A DNA stretch of 11,120 bases from the NCBI GenBank assembly GCA_934294965.1, contig CAKRAM010000033.1, positions 1 to 11,120 on the forward strand, read 5' to 3'. The DNA is from an uncultured Clostridia bacterium (GTDB lineage Bacteria > Bacillota > Clostridia > Christensenellales > CAG-314). A program made the translations under genes and the position numbers. Within the stretch, counting starts at the first letter, position 1. The number at the start of each line of letters is the position of its first letter. The notes beneath the pieces were generated by a model. The model was not told the origin of the DNA. It worked only from the letters and a program-made list of their open reading frames with translations, and searched no databases. Below, piece by piece: positions 1-7,424 of the stretch.

Positions 1-2104
1 GGAAAAAGCAGGCGACAAAATCAACGAACACGAATTGGAAAAGCGTTTGGGCGTACCCGTCGTAAAAATTTCCGCTTTGAAGGAAACGGGACTTAAAGAG
101 TTGATGGACAAAGCCTACAACGAAAGCAAAAAAGTTCGTAAAGGCACAACCGTGCTTGAAAGCAGTAAACTTTCTCACTTACTCGGCGACGTTAGAATCG
201 CTCTCGGCGGTAAAAACGTAGAAAACCCCTTGTTCCACGCAGTAAAACTTGTGGAAAACGACAGTATCGAAGTGGAAATGCACAAAGATACCGTCGCAAT
301 GGTGGAAGAGTTCAAAAAGACGTTCAGCGACGACGTGTTCGGCACCGACTTCGAAGCACTGGTTGCCGACGCAAGATACAAATACATTTCCAAAAACTTT
401 GCTTTGGTTTTGGAACACAAAAACAAAGACAGAGTAAAAATGAGCAAATCCGACAAGGTGGACAAAGTTCTCACCCACAAAATTTGGGGTATCCCCATTT
501 TCCTTGTGATTTTGTTCCTTATTTTCCACCTTACATTCAGCGAAGACTTGTTCTATATCAACGCAATCGGTGGCGGATTTATGCCTTCTCTTTCGGAAAA
601 CGAGGCGTTCCTTGTTAAAGGCGCAGACGGCAAACCGTTACAAAGTACCGACGCAGACGGCAACTTGATATGGGAACAAAACGAAGACGGAGAATACGTG
701 GACGCAGACGGCAACGTGATTTCCAAAGAGGAAACGGCAACCAAAGGCGTACCCGTGTACGAACTTAACTACGGCGGCAGATGGCTCGCAACCATTTACG
801 ACGGCACGATTTATTCACCCGGCGTTGCAATCAACAACATTTGGAACGACATGCTCGTAGGCGAGTTGTTCGGTTGGATTCAAGGCGGCGTGGAAAACAG
901 CGGCATGGCGGAATGGGCTGTGGGACTTATCAACAACGGTATCATAGACGGCCTTGCGGGCGTATTGTCCTTCTTGCCTCCCATTTTGGTACTGTTCCTG
1001 TTCTTCTCCATTTTGGAAGATTCCGGCTATATGGCGCGTATCGCGTTCATTTTGGACAGAATGTTCCGCAAATTCGGTCTTAGCGGACGTGCGTTCATGC
1101 CTATGATTATGGGCTTCGGATGCTCGGTTCCGGCAATGATAAACACGCGTACTTTGGCGGACGACAAAGAACGTACGGCAACCATAAGAGTTATCCCGTT
1201 CTTCTCCTGCGGCGCAAAATTGCCCATTTTGACGGCAGTTGCGGGCGCAATCGTCAGCAGATATTGGGCTAATGGCAATGCGGACTTAATTACATACGGT
1301 ATGTACTTGTTGGGTATCGTTACGGCAATCGTAACCGTACTGCTAATGCGCAACACCACAATGAAAGGCGAAGTTCCTCCTTTCATCATGGAATTGCCTT
1401 CATATCACGCTCCTCAATTTAAGAACTTGATGCTTCACTTGTGGGACAAAACAAAGCACTTTGTCAAAAAGGCGTTCACAATCATCATTGCTTCCACAAT
1501 CGTTATTTGGGTTCTTACTCACTTCAGCTTTAACTGGACGTTCCTTGCCGACGAAGCAGTCAACCAAAGTATTTTGGCGCAAGTGGCAATGCTTGTTCAA
1601 CCTTTGTTCACTCCCGTCGGATTCGGCAGCCAACTTGGGGAATACGGTTGGGTATTCGTCGTGGCTGCGGTTGCCGGACTTATCGCCAAGGAAAATGTTA
1701 TCGCAACGTTTGCAACGCTTGCAGCCTGCATTCTTGCAATGAACCCCTCCATGAGTTTTGCCGGTAACATCAACGGTGAAAACGGTGTGGCTGCGGTTGT
1801 TGCAATGATCAAGGCTACGGGAATTTCTCCTGCAGGATTGTTGGCATTCATCGCATTCAACATGACAACGATTCCTTGCTTTGCGGCAGTCGCAACGGCA
1901 AAAGCCGAACTTCCGGACAAAAAGACTTACAAATGGACTTTGTTCTTCTGGATTGCAACCAGTTACGTTGTAGCCGCAATGGTCTACACAATAGGCGACT
2001 TCTGGTGGACAAGCTTCATTTGGGCAGCGGTTATCGCAGTTGTAGTTACGCTTATCGTTATGTATAACAAAAGATCGGCAAATAAACTTAATGCGAGGGT
2101 ATAA
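1..2104 (+). CDS. feoB: Ferrous iron transporter FeoB (5' end outside window)
   Basis: GTP-dependent Fe(II) uptake protein of the cytoplasmic membrane. The reading frame is open from base 2 and has no start, so the first G-domain motifs lie upstream; 700 residues are visible. Seen in order: the G5 motif ISALKETG (about 23-30), the helical NFeoB region, the first membrane helix (WGIPIFLVILF, nt 485-538), then the Gate core with LEDSGYMAR, GFGCSVPA (Cys374 of the fragment) and PFFSCGAKLP (Cys403), the helix GLIAKENVIATF, and TIPCFAAV (Cys626) near the end. These are standard FeoB signatures. Unusual is the outward loop between the first and second helices (about nt 540-935). It is much longer than in E. 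coli FeoB and carries xxDG repeats (nt 620-715). The stop TAA lies 3 nt before the next gene. A TTG at nt 35 is an internal Leu codon, not a start. Confidence 0.97.
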   Translation, partial: EKAGDKINEHELEKRLGVPVVKISALKETGLKELMDKAYNESKKVRKGTTVLESSKLSHLLGDVRIALGGKNVENPLFHAVKLVENDSIEVEMHKDTVAMVEEFKKTFSDDVFGTDFEALVADARYKYISKNFALVLEHKNKDRVKMSKSDKVDKVLTHKIWGIPIFLVILFLIFHLTFSEDLFYINAIGGGFMPSLSENEAFLVKGADGKPLQSTDADGNLIWEQNEDGEYVDADGNVISKEETATKGVPVYELNYGGRWLATIYDGTIYSPGVAINNIWNDMLVGELFGWIQGGVENSGMAEWAVGLINNGIIDGLAGVLSFLPPILVLFLFFSILEDSGYMARIAFILDRMFRKFGLSGRAFMPMIMGFGCSVPAMINTRTLADDKERTATIRVIPFFSCGAKLPILTAVAGAIVSRYWANGNADLITYGMYLLGIVTAIVTVLLMRNTTMKGEVPPFIMELPSYHAPQFKNLMLHLWDKTKHFVKKAFTIIIASTIVIWVLTHFSFNWTFLADEAVNQSILAQVAMLVQPLFTPVGFGSQLGEYGWVFVVAAVAGLIAKENVIATFATLAACILAMNPSMSFAGNINGENGVAAVVAMIKATGISPAGLLAFIAFNMTTIPCFAAVATAKAELPDKKTYKWTLFFWIATSYVVAAMVYTIGDFWWTSFIWAAVIAVVVTLIVMYNKRSANKLNARV

Positions 2105-2107
2105 ACT

Positions 2108-2284
2108 ATGGGAGCCTGGGAAATAGTGTTGATAATTTGTTGCGTAGCAATCGTCGGCGGAGTTATTGCCGCGTCGATAATTCGCAAAAAGCAAGGCAAA
2201 TGCTCGGGCGATTGCGGCGGTGATTGCAGTCAGTGCTGTCACTGCCAGAATGCAAACAAAGATTTGAAAGACATCAAAAAGTAA
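2108..2284 (+). CDS. FeoB-associated Cys-rich membrane protein
   Basis: A 58-residue protein. It starts MGAWEIVLIICC, has one membrane helix (about residues 4-25), then a basic stretch RKKQGK and a Cys-rich tail with Cys32, 36, 40, 43, 44 and 46 (CSGDCGGDCSQCCHC), and ends in a charged, Lys-rich tail. This is the layout of the FeoB-associated Cys-rich family, which sits just after feoB in many Firmicutes. It is thought to replace FeoC or bind iron at the transporter, but its exact role is not established. The ATG is 3 nt after the feoB stop. A GAGGG ribosome site (2095-2099) lies inside the end of feoB, 8 nt before the start, so the two genes should be translated together. By the positive-inside rule the Cys tail should face the cytoplasm. 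Confidence 0.9.
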   Translation: MGAWEIVLIICCVAIVGGVIAASIIRKKQGKCSGDCGGDCSQCCHCQNANKDLKDIKK

Positions 2285-2289
2285 TTTTT

Positions 2290-2324
2290 CAGCCCTTGCC
2301 GCACTAGGCAGGGGCTGTTTACTT
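2290..2324 (+). terminator. Hairpin between the Cys-rich gene and the HMA gene, possible partial terminator
   Basis: CAGCCCTTGCC (2290-2300) pairs with GGCAGGGGCTG (2307-2317). This gives an 11-bp stem with one T-G wobble and a 6-nt loop, starting 5 nt after the stop codon. The following tract is only TTTACTT, which is weak for a Rho-independent terminator. It may reduce read-through into the HMA gene or protect the 3' end of the feoB message. Confidence 0.45.
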
Positions 2325-2339
2325 GGCAGGAGGAATACT

Positions 2340-2606
2340 ATGGTAAAAGTTACACTGAACATAGACGGAATGCAATGCGGCATGTGCGAGTCGCACGTGA
2401 ACGACGTCGTTCGCCGCACAATCAATCCAAAAAAGGTTACGTCGTCCCACGTAAAGGGGCAAACGGTCATCCTTTGCGACGACGAGCCTAACGAAGCCGC
2501 GCTTACGCAGGCAATTGCCGAGCAGGGCTATCGAGTTTTGGGCATAAAGGTAGAGCCGTACAATAAGCAAGGATTTTTTGAAAAGATATTCGGCAAAAAG
2601 AAGTAA
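2340..2606 (+). CDS. Heavy-metal-associated (HMA) domain protein, CopZ-like fold
   Basis: An 88-residue soluble protein. Residues 1-70 match the HMA/ferredoxin-like fold (beta-alpha-beta-beta-alpha-beta), with the metal-binding loop GMQCGMC giving a CxxC pair at Cys13 and Cys16. Such domains bind Cu(I) or other soft metals. Here the place after feoB and the Cys-rich peptide suggests metal handling at the Feo transporter, but the metal cannot be told from sequence. The C-terminal tail (about 71-88, EPYNKQGFFEKIFGKKK) is longer than in plain CopZ. It is basic and has two Phe pairs, so it could act as a short membrane or partner contact. The start is fixed by a strong AGGAGG (2328-2333), 6 nt before the ATG. 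No P-type ATPase is adjacent. Confidence 0.85.
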   Translation: MVKVTLNIDGMQCGMCESHVNDVVRRTINPKKVTSSHVKGQTVILCDDEPNEAALTQAIAEQGYRVLGIKVEPYNKQGFFEKIFGKKK

Positions 2607-2684
2607 GTCCTAGCGGTTCGGTGGCAGTTTTTTTTGCAAAATCGAGTTGAAAACGTCGGCGCAAACAATCGCTCTAGGATTTGC
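2603..2684 (+). other. Long imperfect stem over the HMA stop codon and 3' UTR
   Basis: Bases 2603-2611 pair with 2676-2684 and 2612-2618 pair with 2667-2673. The result is 16 pairs (three G-T wobbles) interrupted only by a 2-nt bulge (2674-2675). The outer strand covers the TAA stop codon. The enclosed 48 nt hold a T8 run (2628-2635) and the palindrome TTTTGCAAAA. It could be a 3'-end processing or stability structure. The function is unknown and chance pairing is not excluded. Confidence 0.35.
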
Positions 2685-2724
2685 AAAAATTCCGCAAACA
2701 CAAGTAGGTGAATATCAGGCAAAC

Positions 2725-2763
2725 AGCGTCTTGAACAATGATTTGTTCGGGCGCTTTTGTTTT
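2725..2763 (+). terminator. Rho-independent terminator of the feo operon
   Basis: The arm 2725-2738 (AGCGTCTTGAACAA) pairs with 2743-2755 (TTGTTCGGGCGCT) with one bulged T, two wobbles and a TGAT loop. TTTTGTTTT (2755-2763) follows directly. It lies about 120 nt after the HMA gene and 110 nt before the next promoter, as expected for an operon end. Confidence 0.65.
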
Positions 2764-2872
2764 GTGGTATGTGTTACTGCCTTTGCGTAAAAAAGCAAGT
2801 TATTACTCTTTTTATGTATGCTGTCGAACGGTGGAAATTCTTGTCGAATTTAGTCTGTTTTTAACCTCTTTG

Positions 2873-2901
2873 TTGACCGTGGTATATAACGTTATTATAA
2901 T
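2873..2901 (+). promoter_or_regulatory. Sigma-A-type promoter for the binding-protein/kinase unit
   Basis: TTGACC (2873-2878) and TATAAT (2896-2901) are separated by exactly 17 nt. Transcription would start near 2908, giving a leader of about 40 nt before the ATG at 2948. This also argues against any coding start upstream of the promoter. Confidence 0.75.
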
Positions 2902-2912
2902 TAAACTTGCAT

Positions 2913-2942
2913 CGACGGCGCGTTTTGCGCCTTCGGAAGGAG
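2913..2942 (+). promoter_or_regulatory. Leader hairpin abutting the ribosome binding site
   Basis: GGCGC (2917-2921) and GCGCC (2927-2931) form a 5-bp stem with a GTTTT loop. It is extended past one mismatch by CGA/TCG (2913-2915 with 2933-2935). The ribosome site AAGGAG (2937-2942) follows at once, 5 nt before ATG 2948. The structure could set translation level or 5'-end stability. This is inference from position. Confidence 0.4.
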
Positions 2943-2947
2943 TGCTT

Positions 2948-4819
2948 ATGGAAAACGAAAGCGTTCGTCGCGGCAAGTTTCTGTTCGCGACGATCTTGTG
3001 TGCAATTTTATGCTTTACGTTGGCCGCGTGTAACGGCGACGACGGAATAAAAGTCAACGGTTGGCTGTCGGGAGGGAACTCGCACCGGCCGATAACAATT
3101 ATGGATGCCGGTCGGGATTACAAAAATCTCATTGCGCTGGTCAAGGAAAAATATCCGGAAATCGACGTGCAAGTGGTGCCGTACAACGGCTCCAATATGT
3201 CGGCATATATGAAAAGGCAACTTACAAGCGGCAGCATGCCGGATATCTACACAACAACGCAGGAGTGGGATGTCGACTTGCAACAAAAAAACTTGTTGGA
3301 TTTGTCCTGCTACGGCGTAACGGAAAAGTACAACGCGGCGCGGCTTAACGATATTTCCGTTGGCGGTGAGGTGTACCTTCTTCCCTACGACTACTCTATA
3401 CTCGGCGTAACGTATAACAAAAGTTTATTCGAAAGGTTGAACATTTCCGTTCCAACAAGTTTTGAGCAGTTGGAAACCGTAACCGTTCCGGCGTTAAAAA
3501 ATGCCGGCGTGAACTTATCTTTGTGCTTGACGTCTTTGCCTGGATACGCCTTTCAATACTATTTTAACGTCGCTTCCACAAGCGGACTGAACACGTTGCA
3601 GGGCAAAAAGTGGAAGGCGGACTTTATCGACGTAAACAAAAATGTCTATTCCGAAAGTTTTGCCGAAAAGTCGCAAGCGGACGAATGTTTTCAAAAGTGG
3701 ATAGACCTCGGCTTGATAAACCGCAATAGCGGACGAACCGGCGGTACAAAACTTTTGCAGCAATTTACCGAGGGTAACACCGCGTTTTTGTTCGGCTCGG
3801 TGTCAAGATTTTCTCAAAATGCCGACGGTAGCGGCGACAAATACGACATTTTGCCCTATCTTTCGCAGGACGGCAAAACAAACGTGTACATAACGCAGCT
3901 CGGTCGTTGCTACGGTCTTAACAAAAAATTGGGAGAAAAGCAAAACAAGCAAAAGTTGACCGACGCGTTGCATTTCTTGGAAGTGCTGTCCACCGTGGAG
4001 GGCTACGAGGCGGTAATCGGCGAAAACAATACGCTTATGTGTTCGCTCAAAGACTATCAAATTGCCGACGACTCTCCATACAAAACCGCCGTAGAGTACA
4101 TCAACATGGGGCATTGCGCCGAACTGACCTACTCGGGCTGGGAAAACTACATTTTTTCCATAGGCGAGGAGTTGGAAAAGTGGATTTGCGGGGCAAACTC
4201 AAACAACGCGTGGAACGTCGCCGACGGCTTAAAACGCAAAATTCAAGCCGAAGGGGTTACGACCTACGGCGAAGTTGTGGAAGAGTTGGACGCGCGGCAA
4301 CTGTCTATTCTTTGCGGACAAACTTTTGCCCAAGCGGCCAAAGCGGACGGAGCGCTAATTTCCCGCAACGTGTACTATTCGGATGTCGATTCGCGCAAGG
4401 GAAACGCGTACGGAGTAAACGGAAAATTGCTAAAAGGTTTGCTCACGGAGGAAGATTTGACAATTTTCTTGCCGACGGGCTGGTACGGCAACGTTATGAC
4501 CGCACAACTTACCGGAGAGCAAATCCTAGAGTACGTCAACGGCGGAGTGGACGTTCGCGATAGTGGAAGGCCGTACCCCTACGTTTTCGTTTGGATGGGG
4601 AAGCAGGCCGTCACCGACGAGCAAACGTACACCGTGGTTTTGTGCGGGTACGATGCCGATTGGGGATTGCAACTTACCGATAGCGGCGTACTAGGTTTGG
4701 ACGCAACAAAGCAATATTTTGCCGCGCTGGGACAAATCTCTTCCGCGTCGATAAACGAGGACGCTGTTCTGTTTGAAACGCCGGAAAGCGTCTACTTCGA
4801 TTTTGCCGCGGGAGAATAG
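2948..4819 (+). CDS. Lipoprotein: solute-binding domain fused to a 5'-nucleotidase C-terminal-like domain
   Basis: A 623-residue surface lipoprotein. The signal peptide has a basic start (RRGK), a hydrophobic core and lipobox LAAC with Cys28. Residues about 45-430 look like a family 1, sugar-type extracellular solute-binding protein: GSMPDIY (Pro98, Asp99), LPYDYS (145-150) followed by TYNK, and a later NTAFLFGS segment. Residues about 447-612 resemble the 5'-nucleotidase C-terminal domain, with LTEEDLTIFLPTGWYGN (499-515), LTGEQILEYVNGG (521-533) and a late QTYTVVLCGYDAD. The metallophosphoesterase half that carries catalysis is absent, so this domain probably binds rather than cleaves. The start is set by AAGGAG 5 nt upstream and by the signal peptide; the frame is open earlier but crosses a terminator and the promoter. 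The next gene, a sensor kinase, begins 4 nt after the stop and no permease is near, so a sensing rather than transport role is inferred. Confidence 0.8.
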   Translation: MENESVRRGKFLFATILCAILCFTLAACNGDDGIKVNGWLSGGNSHRPITIMDAGRDYKNLIALVKEKYPEIDVQVVPYNGSNMSAYMKRQLTSGSMPDIYTTTQEWDVDLQQKNLLDLSCYGVTEKYNAARLNDISVGGEVYLLPYDYSILGVTYNKSLFERLNISVPTSFEQLETVTVPALKNAGVNLSLCLTSLPGYAFQYYFNVASTSGLNTLQGKKWKADFIDVNKNVYSESFAEKSQADECFQKWIDLGLINRNSGRTGGTKLLQQFTEGNTAFLFGSVSRFSQNADGSGDKYDILPYLSQDGKTNVYITQLGRCYGLNKKLGEKQNKQKLTDALHFLEVLSTVEGYEAVIGENNTLMCSLKDYQIADDSPYKTAVEYINMGHCAELTYSGWENYIFSIGEELEKWICGANSNNAWNVADGLKRKIQAEGVTTYGEVVEELDARQLSILCGQTFAQAAKADGALISRNVYYSDVDSRKGNAYGVNGKLLKGLLTEEDLTIFLPTGWYGNVMTAQLTGEQILEYVNGGVDVRDSGRPYPYVFVWMGKQAVTDEQTYTVVLCGYDADWGLQLTDSGVLGLDATKQYFAALGQISSASINEDAVLFETPESVYFDFAAGE

Positions 4820-4823
4820 TGTT

Positions 4824-7409
4824 ATGCAAGACGCAACTTACAAAAAACGCTTGCACACCAACAGAATCGTTGCTATCATTGTTATGGCGGTGCTGTTTGC
4901 GCTGTTCACGGTGGGTACCGTGATGTTTTTTCGATACGTTTCCGGGCAACTGTACAAAGAGTCGGTCAACCAACTTACGGAAATTTGCTCGCAACTGTTT
5001 GAAAGGCTGTACTCTCAACTGGACGTGCAGTGGCAATATTTGGACAATTTGTCCGCCGAGTTGATCGCAAGCGACGATTACGACGAGGCAACGTTGTCCC
5101 ATATGTTGTTTTCTCGTAACCGCATGTTTGCGCCGCAAAACGACGGAACGCTGTTTTTGGCATTAACCGAAAACGGCTACTTTTACGACGAAACCGGCAG
5201 GCAAGGGCTGTGGTCCGGCATGGACAAGTTGGACGCGCGCAGTCGGCAAAGCCACGTTGTTTCCCAGTGGCTTTCTAACGACAACTATATGGCATTCGTT
5301 CGGCAAATACAAGGCAACGTTACCGTAGGCGGCGAAAATATCACGCACGTCGTTTTGCTTAAACCGATTGCCAAAATGGCGCCGTATTTTACGTCGGGTG
5401 CGTTCAAAAACAAAAACGCAACCTACGTTGTAGATTACGACGGCAACAAGATGTTCGGCGACGAAAGCGGTGTGGACGTAAATTTCTACGGAAGTAATTT
5501 GTTCCACGCTTTGGAGAAACTCGGGTATCCCCACGAAAAGAATTTCGGCGATTTTCTACAAAAATCCGGCACTGACGGTTTTGTTTGCACCGACGTGGTT
5601 GCCGACAGGCTCCACTTCTACCTCGGATTAAAGCAATTGCAGGACTACGACTGGACAATGTTGTTTTTGGTGTCGGCAGACGTGGTTGCAACAAGTACGC
5701 GTTCGATGACGATGTCCATGACAGGCATATTTTTTGTTGTTTTGTCGGTATTTGTGTTTCTTTCCATACTTGCTTTGTGCATTTTTTCCAAGTTGAACAA
5801 AAGCAAACAACTTTTGTCGCTCAAAACTCAAACCAACGAGCAGTTGGAGCAGTTGAACGAACAACTGACCTTGGCACGGCGAGAAACGGAAAACGCGTTG
5901 CAAAAAGCCAACGAGGCAAACAAAGCCAAAAGCGTATTTTTGGCAAGCGTGTCCCACGATATTCGCACGCCGATGAATGCAATTATAGGCATATCGGATA
6001 TTATGGCGCACCAAAGCGACCTTTCGGCAAAAACGCAATTTTACGTAAAAAAGTTGCAACTGTCGGGCAGGCATTTGCTGGGACTTATCAACGATATTTT
6101 GGATATGAGCAAAATAGAGGCGAACGAGGTTACTCTCAAGCCGGAGCCGCTTTGTTGGGGCGATCAAATGCGACAGGTCGTCGGGATAATTCGCGAACGT
6201 GCCGAAATTCGTAAGCAAAACTTTTTTGTTCACACGCATAATCTTGTCCACGAAAACGTTATCGGCGACGGACTTCGCTTGCGCAAAGTCATCATCAATT
6301 TGCTGTCGAATGCCGTCAAGTATACCGACGAGGGCGGCACAATAGATTTCGATTTGACTGAACTGTCGTCGAATCATCCCGAAAAAGCGCGTTTTGAGCT
6401 AACCGTTTCGGATACGGGCATCGGCATGAGCGAGGAGTTTATCGCGCGCATATTCCAACCGTTTAGCCGTGCAGACGACGGCAAAACCAAGATGCAAGGC
6501 ACAGGACTCGGGATGAGCATCACCAAAAACATTGTGGATTTGATGGACGGAACGATAAACATCGACAGCCAACCGGGGAAGGGAACGAAAATCGTCGTTA
6601 CGCTGGACTTGCCTACGGATAAGTCCGCAAGTGCAAAAATAGGAGCGGAGCGCGTTTTGGTCGTAACTCGCAACAAGTTCACCGAACAGGCAATCGTTTC
6701 GGCATTGTCCGCAAGCGATGCGGAAGTAGTGGTTGTTCGTTCGGCAAAAGCGGCAATGGAACGTCTGCGTGGAGAGCAGCGCAAAACGGCTGTGCTTTTG
6801 GACGGCTTCGAGCGAAACTCAAAACTCAAATCCATTGCGAAAGATATCAAAAATACGGCAATCGGCACACTTGTGTTTTGTTGCGGCTACGGCTTAAACG
6901 AATGTCGTGAGGTTTGCGGCATCGACGGAGTTATTACATTTCCGTTTTTTGCGTCCTCGTTGGTCAATGCGATAAGCTCGGCCTTGTCAAATGATAACGG
7001 ATCGGCTCGGTCGGCAATTTTCGGCATGCGCTTTATGTGCGCCGAGGATAACGAACTCAATTCCGAAATTTTGCAGGAAATTTTGAAAATCAACGGTGCT
7101 TCCTGCGTCGTTTACTCGGACGGAAAGCAAATTGTCGAAGCGTTCAAACGGACAAAGCCGGGTGATTTCGACGCTGTATTGATGGACGTGCAAATGCCGA
7201 TTATGGATGGCTTAAAGGCCACCGAACTTATCCGCAAAATTCAACCGTTCGGAGCAATAGTTCCGATAATCGCAATGACGGCAAACGCTTTCACAGAGGA
7301 CGTGGAAGCCTGCTTGAACGCCGGGATGAACGCTCACGTTTCCAAACCGATAGAAGTTTCGGCGTTGGAGAGGGCGATAAAAGAAACAATAAATAAAAAC
7401 AAAAATTAA
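4824..7409 (+). CDS. Hybrid sensor histidine kinase with degenerate plus intact receiver domains
   Basis: An 861-residue membrane kinase. TM1 is about 15-38, an outside sensor region about 39-295 (size fits a double-Cache fold, not proven), TM2 about 301-324, and a Gln/Glu-rich coiled coil about 330-370. The HisKA H-box SVSHDIRTPMN holds His378. The ATPase shows the N-box NLLSNA (Asn492, Asn496), G1 DTGIGMS (Asp530) and G2 GTGLGMS (Gly559). Residues about 610-725 resemble a receiver but lack its acidic pair (Thr615-Arg616) and active Lys (Phe706); a lone Asp660 remains. Residues about 738-858 are an intact receiver: Glu741-Asp742, phospho-Asp788, Thr819, Lys841. There is no DNA-binding output, so phosphate must pass on or the output is by protein contact. 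GGGAG (4810-4814) lies 9 nt before the ATG. An in-frame ATG at 4773 sits inside the previous gene and has no ribosome site. It probably reads the state of the upstream lipoprotein. Confidence 0.92.
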   Translation: MQDATYKKRLHTNRIVAIIVMAVLFALFTVGTVMFFRYVSGQLYKESVNQLTEICSQLFERLYSQLDVQWQYLDNLSAELIASDDYDEATLSHMLFSRNRMFAPQNDGTLFLALTENGYFYDETGRQGLWSGMDKLDARSRQSHVVSQWLSNDNYMAFVRQIQGNVTVGGENITHVVLLKPIAKMAPYFTSGAFKNKNATYVVDYDGNKMFGDESGVDVNFYGSNLFHALEKLGYPHEKNFGDFLQKSGTDGFVCTDVVADRLHFYLGLKQLQDYDWTMLFLVSADVVATSTRSMTMSMTGIFFVVLSVFVFLSILALCIFSKLNKSKQLLSLKTQTNEQLEQLNEQLTLARRETENALQKANEANKAKSVFLASVSHDIRTPMNAIIGISDIMAHQSDLSAKTQFYVKKLQLSGRHLLGLINDILDMSKIEANEVTLKPEPLCWGDQMRQVVGIIRERAEIRKQNFFVHTHNLVHENVIGDGLRLRKVIINLLSNAVKYTDEGGTIDFDLTELSSNHPEKARFELTVSDTGIGMSEEFIARIFQPFSRADDGKTKMQGTGLGMSITKNIVDLMDGTINIDSQPGKGTKIVVTLDLPTDKSASAKIGAERVLVVTRNKFTEQAIVSALSASDAEVVVVRSAKAAMERLRGEQRKTAVLLDGFERNSKLKSIAKDIKNTAIGTLVFCCGYGLNECREVCGIDGVITFPFFASSLVNAISSALSNDNGSARSAIFGMRFMCAEDNELNSEILQEILKINGASCVVYSDGKQIVEAFKRTKPGDFDAVLMDVQMPIMDGLKATELIRKIQPFGAIVPIIAMTANAFTEDVEACLNAGMNAHVSKPIEVSALERAIKETINKNKN

Positions 7410-7424
7410 CAAAAGGCGGAAAAT

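Noticed and set aside
1400..2470. A 356-residue open frame on the minus strand across feoB and its two partners
   Set aside because: It is antisense to three well-supported genes, has no ribosome site and shows repeat-like, Cys/His-heavy composition typical of a shadow frame.
2738..2947. An N-terminal extension of 70 residues for the binding lipoprotein
   Set aside because: It would start inside a terminator hairpin and cross the promoter, and it would bury the lipoprotein signal peptide.
5628..6377. A 249-residue minus-strand frame within the kinase
   Set aside because: It lies opposite the H-box and ATPase coding region, whose motifs are intact, and has no start signals.
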